The notes below the pieces were generated by a model. That model had not been told where the DNA came from and searched no databases. It saw only the letters and a program-made list of their open reading frames with translations. Below, in pieces: positions 18,778-27,741 of a stretch of 64,000 bases of DNA. The position numbers and the translations under genes were made by a program. The DNA comes from Candidatus Zixiibacteriota bacterium (lineage in GTDB: Bacteria; Zixibacteria; MSB-5A5; UBA10806; 4484-95): assembly GCA_024231855.1 (NCBI GenBank), contig JAAEQD010000402.1, forward strand, positions 99,327 through 163,326, in the 5' to 3' direction. Within the stretch, counting starts at the first letter, position 1. Every line of letters starts with the position of its first letter.

Positions 18778-19244
18778 TTGAGCTTGAACCGATTGCTTTC
18801 GTTAAAAATTCCCGATCCAAGCCCATAGACGATTATTGGGGAGATATAATTTCGCAAATTGTCCTTGAAGAATCCTTTCCCGAGGCGATGCTTGAGGGGA
18901 TCGAATCGTTTTCTCATCTCGAAATTATCTATTATTTTCATCGGGCGGATAAAACGAAAACCTGCCGGGAGGCCCGTCATCCCAGAAATAATCCGAATTG
19001 GCCGAAGGTGGGAATCCTGGCTCAGCGAGGCAAGAACCGACCCAACCGGATCGGCTTAACCGCGGTTAAGCTGGTAAATCGTGAAGGCCGTGTCCTGACC
19101 GTTGCCGGACTGGACGCGATTGACGGCACGCCGGTTATCGATATCAAACCAGTTATGAAGGAGTTTCTTCCTGATGGTGAAGTAAAACAGCCATCCTGGG
19201 TGGGTGAATTGATGCGGGATTACTGGAGGAAAGATAGCCATTAG
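18774..19244 (+). CDS. trmO: TrmO (TsaA/YaeB) family tRNA methyltransferase
   Basis: The 156-residue product matches the SAM-dependent tRNA m6t6A methyltransferase family: IAFVKNSRS, a GILAQRGKNRPNRIGLTAVKL core where the family has RSPHRPNPIGL, and IDGTPVIDIKPV. It is about the size of the catalytic domain alone, without the C-terminal extension of E. coli TrmO. It may methylate t6A37 in tRNA, but many short homologues are uncharacterised. It overlaps the deacetylase stop by four bases and ends the operon that starts at 16119. Confidence 0.82.
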   Translation: MIELEPIAFVKNSRSKPIDDYWGDIISQIVLEESFPEAMLEGIESFSHLEIIYYFHRADKTKTCREARHPRNNPNWPKVGILAQRGKNRPNRIGLTAVKLVNREGRVLTVAGLDAIDGTPVIDIKPVMKEFLPDGEVKQPSWVGELMRDYWRKDSH

Positions 19245-19420
19245 ATTATACCCGAGCACCCGATAATATCGCCAGGACATATCGAAGACTGTCCAGCTTA
19301 TAATACTTTTGAGCTGATTGTATTTGGATTTTTCAAATAAATTATTATATTTATACTTAGGTGGGTAACTATTCGTAGTACCAGTCAGTATACTATAATG
19401 AAACATATAAGGGAGGTATC

Positions 19421-19654
19421 TTGGCTGAAGTCGATAAGCACAATAGGTTCGCTGAGGAAGTATTTACTTTTCGCGTGAATAAAGATAATAAGGTATTTAT
19501 TTCCTATCAGGGCAAACAGATTTCTATTCTCAAAGGCAAGGAAGCAACTAAATTTCTCTCGAAAGTTGATGGGCAGGACAATCGAACAACTCAGCTTGAG
19601 ATGGCTCGTGTAACGGGCAATTTCAAGCGTGGGAATGAACGTAACAATAAATAA
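19421..19654 (+). CDS. Small conserved-looking protein, unknown function
   Basis: This 77-residue protein starts at TTG 19421 behind GGGAGG (19411-19416). The sequence is charged, with a compact middle (VFISYQGKQISILKGKEATKFL) that could be a small alpha/beta fold, and a basic tail. It has no signal or membrane helix. I do not recognise it, but the good ribosome-binding site and coding-like composition support a real gene. TATAAT at 19394-19399 could be its -10 element. Confidence 0.6.
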   Translation: MAEVDKHNRFAEEVFTFRVNKDNKVFISYQGKQISILKGKEATKFLSKVDGQDNRTTQLEMARVTGNFKRGNERNNK

Positions 19655-19801
19655 TTTTTTAATTAACTTGAAAATACAAATATGTATCCAGCAATTCGGC
19701 CGGATTACCTAATTAAATTGTTTCGTAATGGAATATTTCCTCTTCAGGACTGTATAAATATACGGAAACTGATTTACCAAAATTCCGAACTGGAGGAAAT
19801 T

Positions 19802-20299
19802 TTGTCGACAAATAAAATGTTAATGATATTAAGCCTGCTGCTGCTGGCTCTGTTTTCCGGGTGCAGCGATAAACATTCAACCAATCCCGAACCCGATCAC
19901 GATATTATTATTACCGGCGGGAATTACTATGGTATGTGTATAGGCTATTGCGATTTCGAAATTCAGATCATCGATAGCAATGCCGTTTATGTTGCCCGCA
20001 GCTGGGATGATTCCGATTATCCGGATAGCATGTTGCATAGCACGATATCAATTCAGGAATGGCAAAGCCTTGTCGAACTTATAGACATGGAAACTCTGCT
20101 ATCTTTAGATAGCGTTATTGGATGTCCCGATTGTGTCGATCAGGGCGGCGAGTGGATAGAAATAAAATATTTCGATCAAACCAGGAAAATCACGTTTGAT
20201 CCTTGTCTGACAATTGAACCGATCCAGGAATTAATCGACGCTATTAGAACAATTCGGATCAGGTTCTATAGGGAATTGTTTCCGACGGACGATCTTTAG
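19802..20299 (+). CDS. Lipoprotein, unknown function
   Basis: I chose TTG 19802 because GGAGG (19792-19796) lies five bases upstream and a lipoprotein signal follows directly (LLLALFSGC, lipid-attached cysteine near residue 20). The longer open frame from 19682 would bury this signal. The mature domain of about 145 residues is acidic and contains CIGYCDFEI and GCPDCVDQGGEW, so four cysteines may form disulfides or bind metal. It has no recognised family. It is probably anchored on the periplasmic side of a membrane. Confidence 0.7.
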   Translation: MSTNKMLMILSLLLLALFSGCSDKHSTNPEPDHDIIITGGNYYGMCIGYCDFEIQIIDSNAVYVARSWDDSDYPDSMLHSTISIQEWQSLVELIDMETLLSLDSVIGCPDCVDQGGEWIEIKYFDQTRKITFDPCLTIEPIQELIDAIRTIRIRFYRELFPTDDL

Positions 20300-20349
20300 A
20301 ACCCCCGCGAAATAATCTATTGTAAAAAATATACCTATATATTGGCAAA

Positions 20350-20377
20350 TTTACATGATTACGTATTATATTATATC
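20350..20377 (+). promoter_or_regulatory. Possible sigma-70-type promoter
   Basis: TTTACA (20350-20355) and TATATC (20372-20377) are separated by 16 bases, 53 bases upstream of the HI0933-family gene. The region is A+T-rich, so the match may be chance. Confidence 0.35.
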
Positions 20378-20429
20378 TCAGGATTAACCGTTGTGCTAAT
20401 TCGTAAAAGCTATGATCGAAAGGCGCTAG

Positions 20430-21686
20430 ATGAAAAAGCGAAAAGTGATCATCGTCGGTGGCGGCGCCGCCGGGCTATTGGCGGCCGGAAGCGCGGCTGA
20501 AGCCGGAGCCGAAGTTACTATACTCGAGAAAATGTATCGACCCGGACGAAAACTGCGTATCACCGGCAAAGGGCGATGTAATCTGACCAATGACAAGCCG
20601 TTGGCCGATTTTATCTCTCATTTCGGGTCAAACGGCAAGTTTCTTCGCCCGGCTTTTTCGCGTTTCTTTACCTCCGATCTTAAAGCTCTGCTGGTACAGC
20701 TCGGCGTTCCCACAGTAACCGAACGTGGTGGGCGAGTTTTCCCGGCTTCCGATCAGGCCCAGGATGTTGTCGACGCGTTGTTGAGATGGATTGTTCGGAA
20801 AGGCGTGATTATTAAAAATAAGGTTGAGGTGAAGGGTTTTCTTATAGAAAAAAATCGCGTTATTGGAGTGAAAGCATCCGGGGAGGGAAGTTCGAAAATC
20901 CATGATTTCAAAGCCGATGCCGTAATAATCACCACAGGCGGCGCGTCCTACCCGGCTACCGGTTCAACCGGGGATGGCTACAAATTGGCCGAAGCCATAG
21001 GACATACAGTGGTACCTGTTCGGCCGGCGCTGGTGCCATTGGAGACTGACGGCGATATAGCGCCGCGCCTTCAGGGAGTGAGCCTTCGCAATGTTAACGC
21101 GCGACTAATAATAAATGGCAAGAAAAAAGCTGAAGAGTTTGGCGAAATGATATTTACTCATTTCGGCCTGTCCGGGCCGATTATACTGACGATGAGCAAA
21201 TTGGCGGTGGATGCCCTTGAACTAAAGCGGGATGTGATTATTTCTATCGATTTGAAGCCGGCCCTGGATGAGAAGAAACTGGATGCACGACTATTACGGG
21301 ATATCGAGGAACAAGGTAAAAAGAAATACGGTTCACTGATTAAAGGGCTTCTGCCCCAGAAAATGATCCCGGTTTGCGCGGATATGACGAATATCTCCCT
21401 CGAAAAACTTTGCCATCAAATTACAACGGCCGAACGTAAGCGGCTTAAAATCTGGCTTAAAGATTTCCGGTTCGTGGTAGCCGGCTATCGCCCTTTTGCC
21501 GAGGCCATAATCACCGCCGGCGGAGTGAGTACCCGCGAAATCGATCCCCGGACGATGGAATCGAAAAAAGTGAATGACCTTTATTTCGCCGGTGAGGTAC
21601 TCGATATCGATGCCGACACCGGCGGCTATAACCTTCAAGCGGCTTTCTCCACTGGTTGGCAAGCCGGACAAACAGCCGCTGAATAG
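20430..21686 (+). CDS. NAD(P)/FAD-dependent oxidoreductase, HI0933/YhiN family
   Basis: This 418-residue flavoprotein has a Rossmann FAD motif ([15 protein letters not shown], about 6-20), the family signature [17 protein letters not shown] (about 41-57), and a closing FAD motif, [26 protein letters not shown]. Length and motifs match the HI0933 group, which includes BaiN of the bile-acid 7-dehydroxylation pathway and many enzymes with unknown substrate. It is cytoplasmic. It is followed after 13 bases by an O-methyltransferase and probably co-transcribed. Confidence 0.92.
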   Translation: MKKRKVIIVGGGAAGLLAAGSAAEAGAEVTILEKMYRPGRKLRITGKGRCNLTNDKPLADFISHFGSNGKFLRPAFSRFFTSDLKALLVQLGVPTVTERGGRVFPASDQAQDVVDALLRWIVRKGVIIKNKVEVKGFLIEKNRVIGVKASGEGSSKIHDFKADAVIITTGGASYPATGSTGDGYKLAEAIGHTVVPVRPALVPLETDGDIAPRLQGVSLRNVNARLIINGKKKAEEFGEMIFTHFGLSGPIILTMSKLAVDALELKRDVIISIDLKPALDEKKLDARLLRDIEEQGKKKYGSLIKGLLPQKMIPVCADMTNISLEKLCHQITTAERKRLKIWLKDFRFVVAGYRPFAEAIITAGGVSTREIDPRTMESKKVNDLYFAGEVLDIDADTGGYNLQAAFSTGWQAGQTAAE

Positions 21687-21699
21687 GAAAGGAATAGAT

Positions 21700-22290
21700 A
21701 TGTTTCAAAGCATACCCCCGAAAATATTGAATCGTATGCGTTACCTGGAAGCCCTGGATGCCAAAGACCGAAAGGATGGTACCGCTCATCTAAAGCGGCT
21801 TCGCCAGATACCGCCAGAAACCGGAAAATTTATTGCTCTGTTGGCGGCCGGAACGCCTGCGGGCGATTGTCTGGAAATTGGCGCTAGCGCCGGGTATTCC
21901 GGTTTGTGGTTGGCTCTGGCCGCCCTTGAGATCGGCCGGAAGGTTATCACCATCGAGCTTTTACCCGACAAATGTGAATTAGCTAAGGAAACTTTCAATT
22001 TGGCTGACGTGGAGAATGTGATAGAACTTGTCGCCGGAGACGCGAGAGATTATCTGCCCGATTATAAGAATATCTCATTTTGCTTCCTTGACGCGGAGAA
22101 GGATGTATATCAGGAGTGTTATGAGATGATTGTTCCGAATATGGCTAAGGGCGGTATTTTGGCTGCGGACAATGTTCTAAGTCATCAAGATGCCCTGCAG
22201 CCCATGGTTGATAACGCTATGGCCGATAACAGGATCGACTCGCTTGTTGTGCCGATAGGCAAAGGCATTCTTGTCTGCCGTAAAATCTGA
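21700..22290 (+). CDS. O-methyltransferase (class I SAM-dependent, family 3-like)
   Basis: I chose ATG 21700, preceded by AGGAAAGGA. The same frame is open further upstream inside the flavoprotein gene but has no signal there. The 196-residue product has motif [16 protein letters not shown], an acidic motif [10 protein letters not shown], and [12 protein letters not shown] plus [12 protein letters not shown], which are the metal-binding elements of catechol/caffeoyl-type O-methyltransferases. The substrate is unknown. Confidence 0.85.
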   Translation: MFQSIPPKILNRMRYLEALDAKDRKDGTAHLKRLRQIPPETGKFIALLAAGTPAGDCLEIGASAGYSGLWLALAALEIGRKVITIELLPDKCELAKETFNLADVENVIELVAGDARDYLPDYKNISFCFLDAEKDVYQECYEMIVPNMAKGGILAADNVLSHQDALQPMVDNAMADNRIDSLVVPIGKGILVCRKI

Positions 22291-22404
22291 ACTTTTGATG
22301 AATCCTATACCGTGTCAGACGTTTCGCGATTGACATGACTTAATTGCACTGGTATATACCATTAAAAATGAATCGATATTATTTAAAATTACAGAGTAAT
22401 TGAT

Positions 22405-23700
22405 ATGAGTAACCCGCTTTCAAAAATAAGTGTCGACGATGTAAGCGCGGTATTTAAGCGAGTCCAGAAGGACGATTTGATTGCCGGCGATGATACATCG
22501 CTGTTGTTTTATGATCTGTCTCGTCTATCCGGCAGAATAAGCAATCTGATCGATCTGTTCCCCGATTCGACATTGCATGCAGTCGCGGTTAAAGCGAATC
22601 CACTGGCGAAAATACTTGGGCATCTATGCCAATTAGATGTTGGCGCTGAAGTCGCCTCATTGCCTGAGCTTCTTTTAGCCGAAAGTACCGGATTTCGATC
22701 GGAAAAAATAGTCTTTGATTCCCCGGCTAAAACTATTGAAGAGCTTGAATACGCTCTGAAAAAGGGGATCCATATTAATATCGATTCATTTTCTGAATTG
22801 GAGCGAATCGCCGAATTAAAAACGCGAATTCAATCGCGAAGCAGTATTGGCATTAGGTTGAATCCACAGGTAGGCATGGGAAAAATCGCGGCCACAAGCG
22901 TAGCCGGTGAATATTCGAAATTCGGTATTTCCCTGAAAGAAAATAGCGAAGCGTTGATCGAAACATTTCTCAAACACGACTGGCTTAACGGTATTCATCT
23001 CCATATCGGCTCGCAAGGATGTAGTTTGGAGATGTTGATTAAGGGAATCGAGACGGTTTATGAATTCGTTGTCGAGGTAAACACGCGCTTAAAAAGCCGA
23101 AATGCCGGTCATAGAATAAATATTTTCGATATCGGCGGCGGCCTGCCCGTATCATACAGGCAGGGCGATGAAACGATAAGTATGAAAATATATCGAGATA
23201 GTATTAAACGGAGATTCCCCGAATTGTTTTCCGATAAATTCAAGTTGATAACCGAATTCGGCCGGTATATTCATGCTAATGCCGGATGGGTTGCCGCCCG
23301 GGTTGAATATGTTAAGGAAACGGCTGGCATAAAAACCGCTATGATTCATGTCGGGGCTGATATGTTCGTCCGAGAATGCTACAACCCCGATGACTGGCAT
23401 CATGATATTTCGGTCATTGATAGCCGGGGTAATATCAAATCAGGTAACGGTGAAACTTATGCCGTGGCCGGACCCCTCTGCTTTGCCGGAGATATAATTG
23501 CCCGCGAAGCCAAATTACCGCTAATTGAGGAGGGCGATTATTTGATAATCCATGATGCCGGGGCGTATACGTTAAGCATGTGGTCGAGATACAACAGCCG
23601 TCAACCCCCCAAAGTTATTGGCTATCATGATAATGGCGAAGCAATTGAAGTGCTGAAAAAGCGAGAGGAAGCCGAAAAAACAATTAACTTTTGGGATTGA
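22405..23700 (+). CDS. PLP-dependent decarboxylase, diaminopimelate/ornithine decarboxylase (fold type III) family
   Basis: This 431-residue protein has an alanine-racemase-like barrel with the PLP lysine K63 in AVKANPL, HLHIGSQ, IFDIGGGLPV and a C-terminal beta domain with GPLCFAGDII and HDAGAYTLSMWSRYN. In this family the cysteine of CxxGD takes part in catalysis across the dimer. Arginine and glutamate residues typical of LysA are less clear, so the substrate could be diaminopimelate, carboxynorspermidine or another basic amino acid. It stands alone, without lysine-pathway neighbours. Confidence 0.8.
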   Translation: MSNPLSKISVDDVSAVFKRVQKDDLIAGDDTSLLFYDLSRLSGRISNLIDLFPDSTLHAVAVKANPLAKILGHLCQLDVGAEVASLPELLLAESTGFRSEKIVFDSPAKTIEELEYALKKGIHINIDSFSELERIAELKTRIQSRSSIGIRLNPQVGMGKIAATSVAGEYSKFGISLKENSEALIETFLKHDWLNGIHLHIGSQGCSLEMLIKGIETVYEFVVEVNTRLKSRNAGHRINIFDIGGGLPVSYRQGDETISMKIYRDSIKRRFPELFSDKFKLITEFGRYIHANAGWVAARVEYVKETAGIKTAMIHVGADMFVRECYNPDDWHHDISVIDSRGNIKSGNGETYAVAGPLCFAGDIIAREAKLPLIEEGDYLIIHDAGAYTLSMWSRYNSRQPPKVIGYHDNGEAIEVLKKREEAEKTINFWD

Positions 23701-23731
23701 TTTTCGGTTCATTGAAGTTACTATAGCAAAA

Positions 23732-23757
23732 TCGCGATAATTCAATCGCGAAGGAGG
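23732..23757 (+). promoter_or_regulatory. Hairpin adjacent to the molbindin ribosome-binding site
   Basis: TCGCGA (23732-23737) and TCGCGA (23746-23751) can pair across an eight-base loop. The second arm ends at the first base of the AAGGAGG site that serves the ATG at 23762. It could modulate translation. The motif is short, so this is only suggestive. Confidence 0.35.
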
Positions 23758-23761
23758 AACC

Positions 23762-23971
23762 ATGAAATTCGGCGCAAGAAACCAGTTGGCCGGTAAAGTA
23801 GTTAACATCAAAAAGGGCGATGTTATGTGTCAGGTACGCCTCGATGTTGCCGATGGGGCGACGATGAATTCGGTAATGACCATGGAATCATTGACTGATT
23901 TGGGAATTAAAGAGGGCGATACCGTAAAAGTTGTGGTTAAGGCGATAAATGTTTTACTGGTGAAAGATTAG
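23762..23971 (+). CDS. Molbindin (Mop/TOBE domain) protein
   Basis: This 69-residue single TOBE domain, MKFGARNQLAGKVVNIKKGDV to LLVKD, matches small molybdate-binding Mop proteins, which assemble as hexamers and store or buffer molybdate in the cytoplasm. A strong AAGGAGG precedes the start. No molybdate transporter or molybdenum-cofactor genes lie nearby. Confidence 0.88.
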   Translation: MKFGARNQLAGKVVNIKKGDVMCQVRLDVADGATMNSVMTMESLTDLGIKEGDTVKVVVKAINVLLVKD

Positions 23972-24037
23972 TATTACCGAATCTGTAAATGCAGGAACTC
24001 CCGCCGAATCTGAAAGTATTGTTACGGGTTTAATCTT

Positions 24038-25966
24038 ATGAGTGACAAAATCAATGAATTAGAAAAAAAGCTGCAAGGATTGATTGATTCCGGTGATGAA
24101 TCCGCCTTGAGAATAGACCTGCAAAACAGGCTGGCCGAAAATATCGTGATTAACCAGCCGAAGCGGGCTTTAGAGCTTTCATCACAATCGAACGAATTAT
24201 CCGAAAAGAATTCTTATGATGAGGGTTACGCCTATAGCCTGGCTTTGATGGGTTTCTCTTGTTATATGATGTCGGACCATGAAAGCGCTATGACCAAGCT
24301 GATCAAAGCCAAGTCGCTGGTTGAAGAAGCGGGTAAAATTATTCCCAGAGCGCGAATTCTTCAACTGCTGGCCGCCGTTCAACTAAGCCTGGGCAATTAC
24401 GATCAGGCTCTCGAATACGCCTTTTCCGCTTTGAGAACTTTTAGAGAAACAGATGATCGGTTATCCGAGGCCTGGATGCTTCATGGAATAGGCAATGCTT
24501 ATCATGATTTCGGCGATTACGAAAGATCACTGGAGTATTATACCAAAAGCCTGGATGCTTTCGAGGGCCTGGAGGAATCGCTCAGGAAAATCCTCGGCGC
24601 CGCCAGAGCCTTGAATGGACTGGGTTCGGTATATCAAACGCTTGGCCAGTATGATAAGGCGCGTGAATATCACCTGAAATGCCTCGATATATTTAAGAAG
24701 AATGGCAATAAAATAGGCGAGGCCAGGGCTTTGAATGATTTGGGCGTCAATTGCCAGGAGAAGGGCCACTTTGACCATGCTATCGACTATCATACCAAAA
24801 GTCTGAAACTTCGCCGGGAGGTCGGTAACCGTCAAGCCCAGAGCACCAGCCTGATAAACCTCGGGAAAGTTTATATAAAGCAAAATATTCCCGATGACGC
24901 TTTGACGGTCTTGAATCAAGCGCTGGATATAGCCGGTCAAATTAAAGCCAAACCGCGAATCTATCAATCTCATGAGGCGCTGGCGGAGGCTTATGAGCTT
25001 AGAGGTGATCTGGTCCGGGCGTTGGAACATCACAAACAGTTTCATCGAATCAGGGATGAAGTAATCGGGGAGGAATCCGGTTCCCGGATTAAAAATATTC
25101 AGATTGGTTTTGAGATTGAGAAAGCCGAACACGAAGCAGAAATCGAACGGCTGAAGAACGCGGAACTGGCCGAGAAAAACGGACAGCTCGAGGATCTACT
25201 GGCCGATTTAAAGACGACCCAGGGTCAACTTGTGCAGGCTGAGAAAATGGCATCCCTGGGAGCGCTGGTAGCCGGTGTCGTGCATGAACTGAACAATCCA
25301 CTCGGGGCGATCAACAGCGCTGCCGATGTTTCCCGCCGATGTATAAATAACATTATCGAAGCGTTCAAGGTTTTGCTGGTACCAGACGATATGAACCAGG
25401 CTGAATCGTTGCGGAGATTTCTGAGTATCCTGGAGGAAAGTAATCAGACTACTATTACCGCCAGCGGCCGAATCACCAAAATCGTCAATAGCCTCAAAAG
25501 CTTTGCCCGCGTGGATGAGGCATCCTACCAGAAGACCGATATTCATCTGGGTCTGGAAAGCGTCCTGGTTTTACTTGAAAGCAGTTTCCGCGAAAAGATC
25601 GAGGTTTTTCGAGAATTCGGAGATATTCCCCAAATCGCTTGTTATCCCGGTGAATTGAATCAGGTTTTTATGAACCTGTTAACGAACGCGGCCCAGGCTA
25701 TCAAAGGCAAAGGCACGATTACGATCGAAACATCCACCGATAACGGACATCTACGTATCAGGATAGCCGATACCGGTACAGGTATAACTCCGCAACAGAT
25801 GGTACATCTTTTTGAACCAGGATTCACCCGCGGCGAATCGAGGATCAAGGCCGGCCTGGGTCTGTTTGCCAGCTATAATATAATCCAGAAACATCAAGGA
25901 CGGATAGAGGTCGACAGCCAGCCCGGAAAAGGTTCAACTTTCACTATTGTACTTCCCACCCAATAA
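24038..25966 (+). CDS. TPR-containing sensor histidine kinase (cytoplasmic)
   Basis: This 642-residue protein has about six or seven tetratricopeptide repeats (about 25-345), a coiled coil (about 350-400), a dimerisation/phosphoacceptor segment with H416 in GVVHELNNPLGAI, and a HATPase domain. The latter has an N box (NQVFMNLLTNAAQAI), G1 (IADTGTGI), F/G2 (KAGLGLFASYNI) and GKGSTFTI. No transmembrane segment is visible, so TPR-mediated protein contact probably provides the input. It is an orphan kinase: no response regulator gene is adjacent. Confidence 0.92.
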   Translation: MSDKINELEKKLQGLIDSGDESALRIDLQNRLAENIVINQPKRALELSSQSNELSEKNSYDEGYAYSLALMGFSCYMMSDHESAMTKLIKAKSLVEEAGKIIPRARILQLLAAVQLSLGNYDQALEYAFSALRTFRETDDRLSEAWMLHGIGNAYHDFGDYERSLEYYTKSLDAFEGLEESLRKILGAARALNGLGSVYQTLGQYDKAREYHLKCLDIFKKNGNKIGEARALNDLGVNCQEKGHFDHAIDYHTKSLKLRREVGNRQAQSTSLINLGKVYIKQNIPDDALTVLNQALDIAGQIKAKPRIYQSHEALAEAYELRGDLVRALEHHKQFHRIRDEVIGEESGSRIKNIQIGFEIEKAEHEAEIERLKNAELAEKNGQLEDLLADLKTTQGQLVQAEKMASLGALVAGVVHELNNPLGAINSAADVSRRCINNIIEAFKVLLVPDDMNQAESLRRFLSILEESNQTTITASGRITKIVNSLKSFARVDEASYQKTDIHLGLESVLVLLESSFREKIEVFREFGDIPQIACYPGELNQVFMNLLTNAAQAIKGKGTITIETSTDNGHLRIRIADTGTGITPQQMVHLFEPGFTRGESRIKAGLGLFASYNIIQKHQGRIEVDSQPGKGSTFTIVLPTQ

Positions 25967-26005
25967 TGTATATTATAGGAGCGTACTTAGTGGGCAGGGG
26001 AAATT

Positions 26006-26881
26006 ATGAAATACGGCAGTCAATCCGAAGTCGGTAGAATTAAAAGCATACTTATCAAACATCCCCGGGATGCTTATAAAAGTCCTGAAAATATCGATAG
26101 CCAATGGCCCGATCTAAACTATACCGCCGCTCCAGATTATGAAAAAGCCCTCGCGGATTATGAAAAATTCGAGGACTTGATCAAGAAAATCACATCTGAT
26201 ATACATTACCTCCCCCAAAACGAGAACGCTGGACTTGATTCGGTCTATACCCACGATCCGGTCGTGATCACCGATCATGGCGCGATCCTTTGTAATATGG
26301 GCAAAGCCGCGAGATCAGGCGAACCATCGGCGACCGGCGATTATCTTGATAAATCCGGTGTTCCTATACTTGGCGAGATTAACGGCGAGGGGCGGCTCGA
26401 GGGCGGTGATATTGTCTGGCTGGATCAGAAAACGTTGGTTGTCGGGCAGGGCTACCGTACTAATGCCGATGGGATAGATCAGTTAAGAAAGCTTACCGGG
26501 GAATTTGTGGAAGATTTCATCGTAGTACCGTTGCCCCATTGGCACGGACCCGATGAGTGCCTTCACCTGATGTCGTTTATCAGCCCAATCGATTACGACC
26601 TGGCGGTAGTATATTCCCGGCTGATGCCCGTGCCGTTCCGTCAATACTTGCTTAATCGGGGTATCAAGCTGATTGAGGTGCCTGATGATGAATACGATTC
26701 GATGGCCTGTAATATTTTGGCGGTTGCCCCCAGGCAATGCGTAATGCTGGCCGGTAATCCTAAAACCAAAGCGCTACTTGAGGCCGAAAGCGTAGAGGTC
26801 TGGCAATTCGACGGCGCTGAAATATGCCTGAAAGGCGCCGGCGGCCCAACTTGTCTGACCAGGCCGATATGGCGCGAATAG
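26006..26881 (+). CDS. Amidinohydrolase/amidinotransferase family protein, DDAH-like
   Basis: This 291-residue protein has a guanidino-group-modifying fold. RLEGGDIV (E132 region) and HGPDECLHLMS supply the acidic and histidine residues, and the nucleophile C283 lies in GGPTCLTRP. Together these match dimethylarginine dimethylaminohydrolase or related citrulline-forming enzymes. It is cytoplasmic. The natural substrate (arginine, methylarginine or another guanidine) cannot be told from sequence. Confidence 0.85.
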   Translation: MKYGSQSEVGRIKSILIKHPRDAYKSPENIDSQWPDLNYTAAPDYEKALADYEKFEDLIKKITSDIHYLPQNENAGLDSVYTHDPVVITDHGAILCNMGKAARSGEPSATGDYLDKSGVPILGEINGEGRLEGGDIVWLDQKTLVVGQGYRTNADGIDQLRKLTGEFVEDFIVVPLPHWHGPDECLHLMSFISPIDYDLAVVYSRLMPVPFRQYLLNRGIKLIEVPDDEYDSMACNILAVAPRQCVMLAGNPKTKALLEAESVEVWQFDGAEICLKGAGGPTCLTRPIWRE

Positions 26882-26964
26882 TATTAACATCAAGCCTGGC
26901 GTTCTTGCGAAGGCGGGCGGACGAAGTCATTGTTATCCAGGGATAAGGGAAAGAGCGGGATCAA

Positions 26965-27579
26965 ATGGATTTAAAATCACATTGGAATAAAATATACAAG
27001 TCGAAGACGCCGTCAGAATTAACATGGTTCCAAAGCGAACCTTCACTATCGCTTAAGCTAATTGAATTATCCGGAATACCGAAGACTAGCCGGGTTATTG
27101 ATGTCGGCGGCGGAGCCTCGTTTTTAACCAAACGACTGCTTGAACAAGGCTATGCCCGGCCGGCGGTATTAGATATCTCTGGCGAGTCTATTAGCAAAGC
27201 CAAATCGTTAGTGGGCGATAAAGCTGCCGAGGTCGAATGGTATGAGGCCGATATAACCCGATGGCAGCCGCCGGTGAAATTCGATCTCTGGCATGATAGG
27301 GCCGTCTTCCATTTCCTGACGGATGAAAAAGACCGCCATTTGTATATTGATATCCTGAAACAGGCGCTGGCCCCGGACGGCTATATCATTATTGCCACAT
27401 TCGCTATTGCCGGTCCGCCCAAATGCAGCGGTCTTGATGTTGTCCGTTATGATTCGCGGTCAATTCGCGCTGAACTTGGCAACGAGTTCAGGCTGATCGA
27501 AACGCAAAACGAGATGCATCTCACGCCCTCGTGTGGAAAGCAGAAATTCAGTTATTTTTTAATTAAACGACAGACTTAA
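26965..27579 (+). CDS. Class I SAM-dependent methyltransferase
   Basis: The 204-residue cytoplasmic protein has SAM motif I (VIDVGGGASFLTKRLL), an acidic loop (AVLDISGESISKAK) and the post-motif WYEADITRW. FDLWHDRAVFHFLT and YIIIATFA continue the fold. The opening HWNKIYKSKTPSELTWFQ is typical of a widespread small-molecule methyltransferase group. The substrate is unknown. Confidence 0.85.
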   Translation: MDLKSHWNKIYKSKTPSELTWFQSEPSLSLKLIELSGIPKTSRVIDVGGGASFLTKRLLEQGYARPAVLDISGESISKAKSLVGDKAAEVEWYEADITRWQPPVKFDLWHDRAVFHFLTDEKDRHLYIDILKQALAPDGYIIIATFAIAGPPKCSGLDVVRYDSRSIRAELGNEFRLIETQNEMHLTPSCGKQKFSYFLIKRQT

Positions 27580-27741
27580 ACATCTAATTTCCTGTACTGC
27601 CGAGCCGCATCAGAGTCCAATCTACCGGCCAATGGTCCTATAACTTATTGACAATATCGCGTTTTTAGTTATCTTATAATTAGTGTATTCGATGCCCATT
27701 TAGGGTTTTGATAAGTAGTAACCTACATCAAGGAGTAATTC

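Noticed and set aside
24527..25132. 201-codon minus-strand frame inside the TPR kinase
   Set aside because: Lies opposite well-conserved TPR repeats; composition is that of a shadow frame.
27648..27680. TTGACA...TATAAT upstream of the sorting-domain protein
   Set aside because: The spacer is 21 bases, too long for a normal sigma-70 promoter; not reported as a feature.
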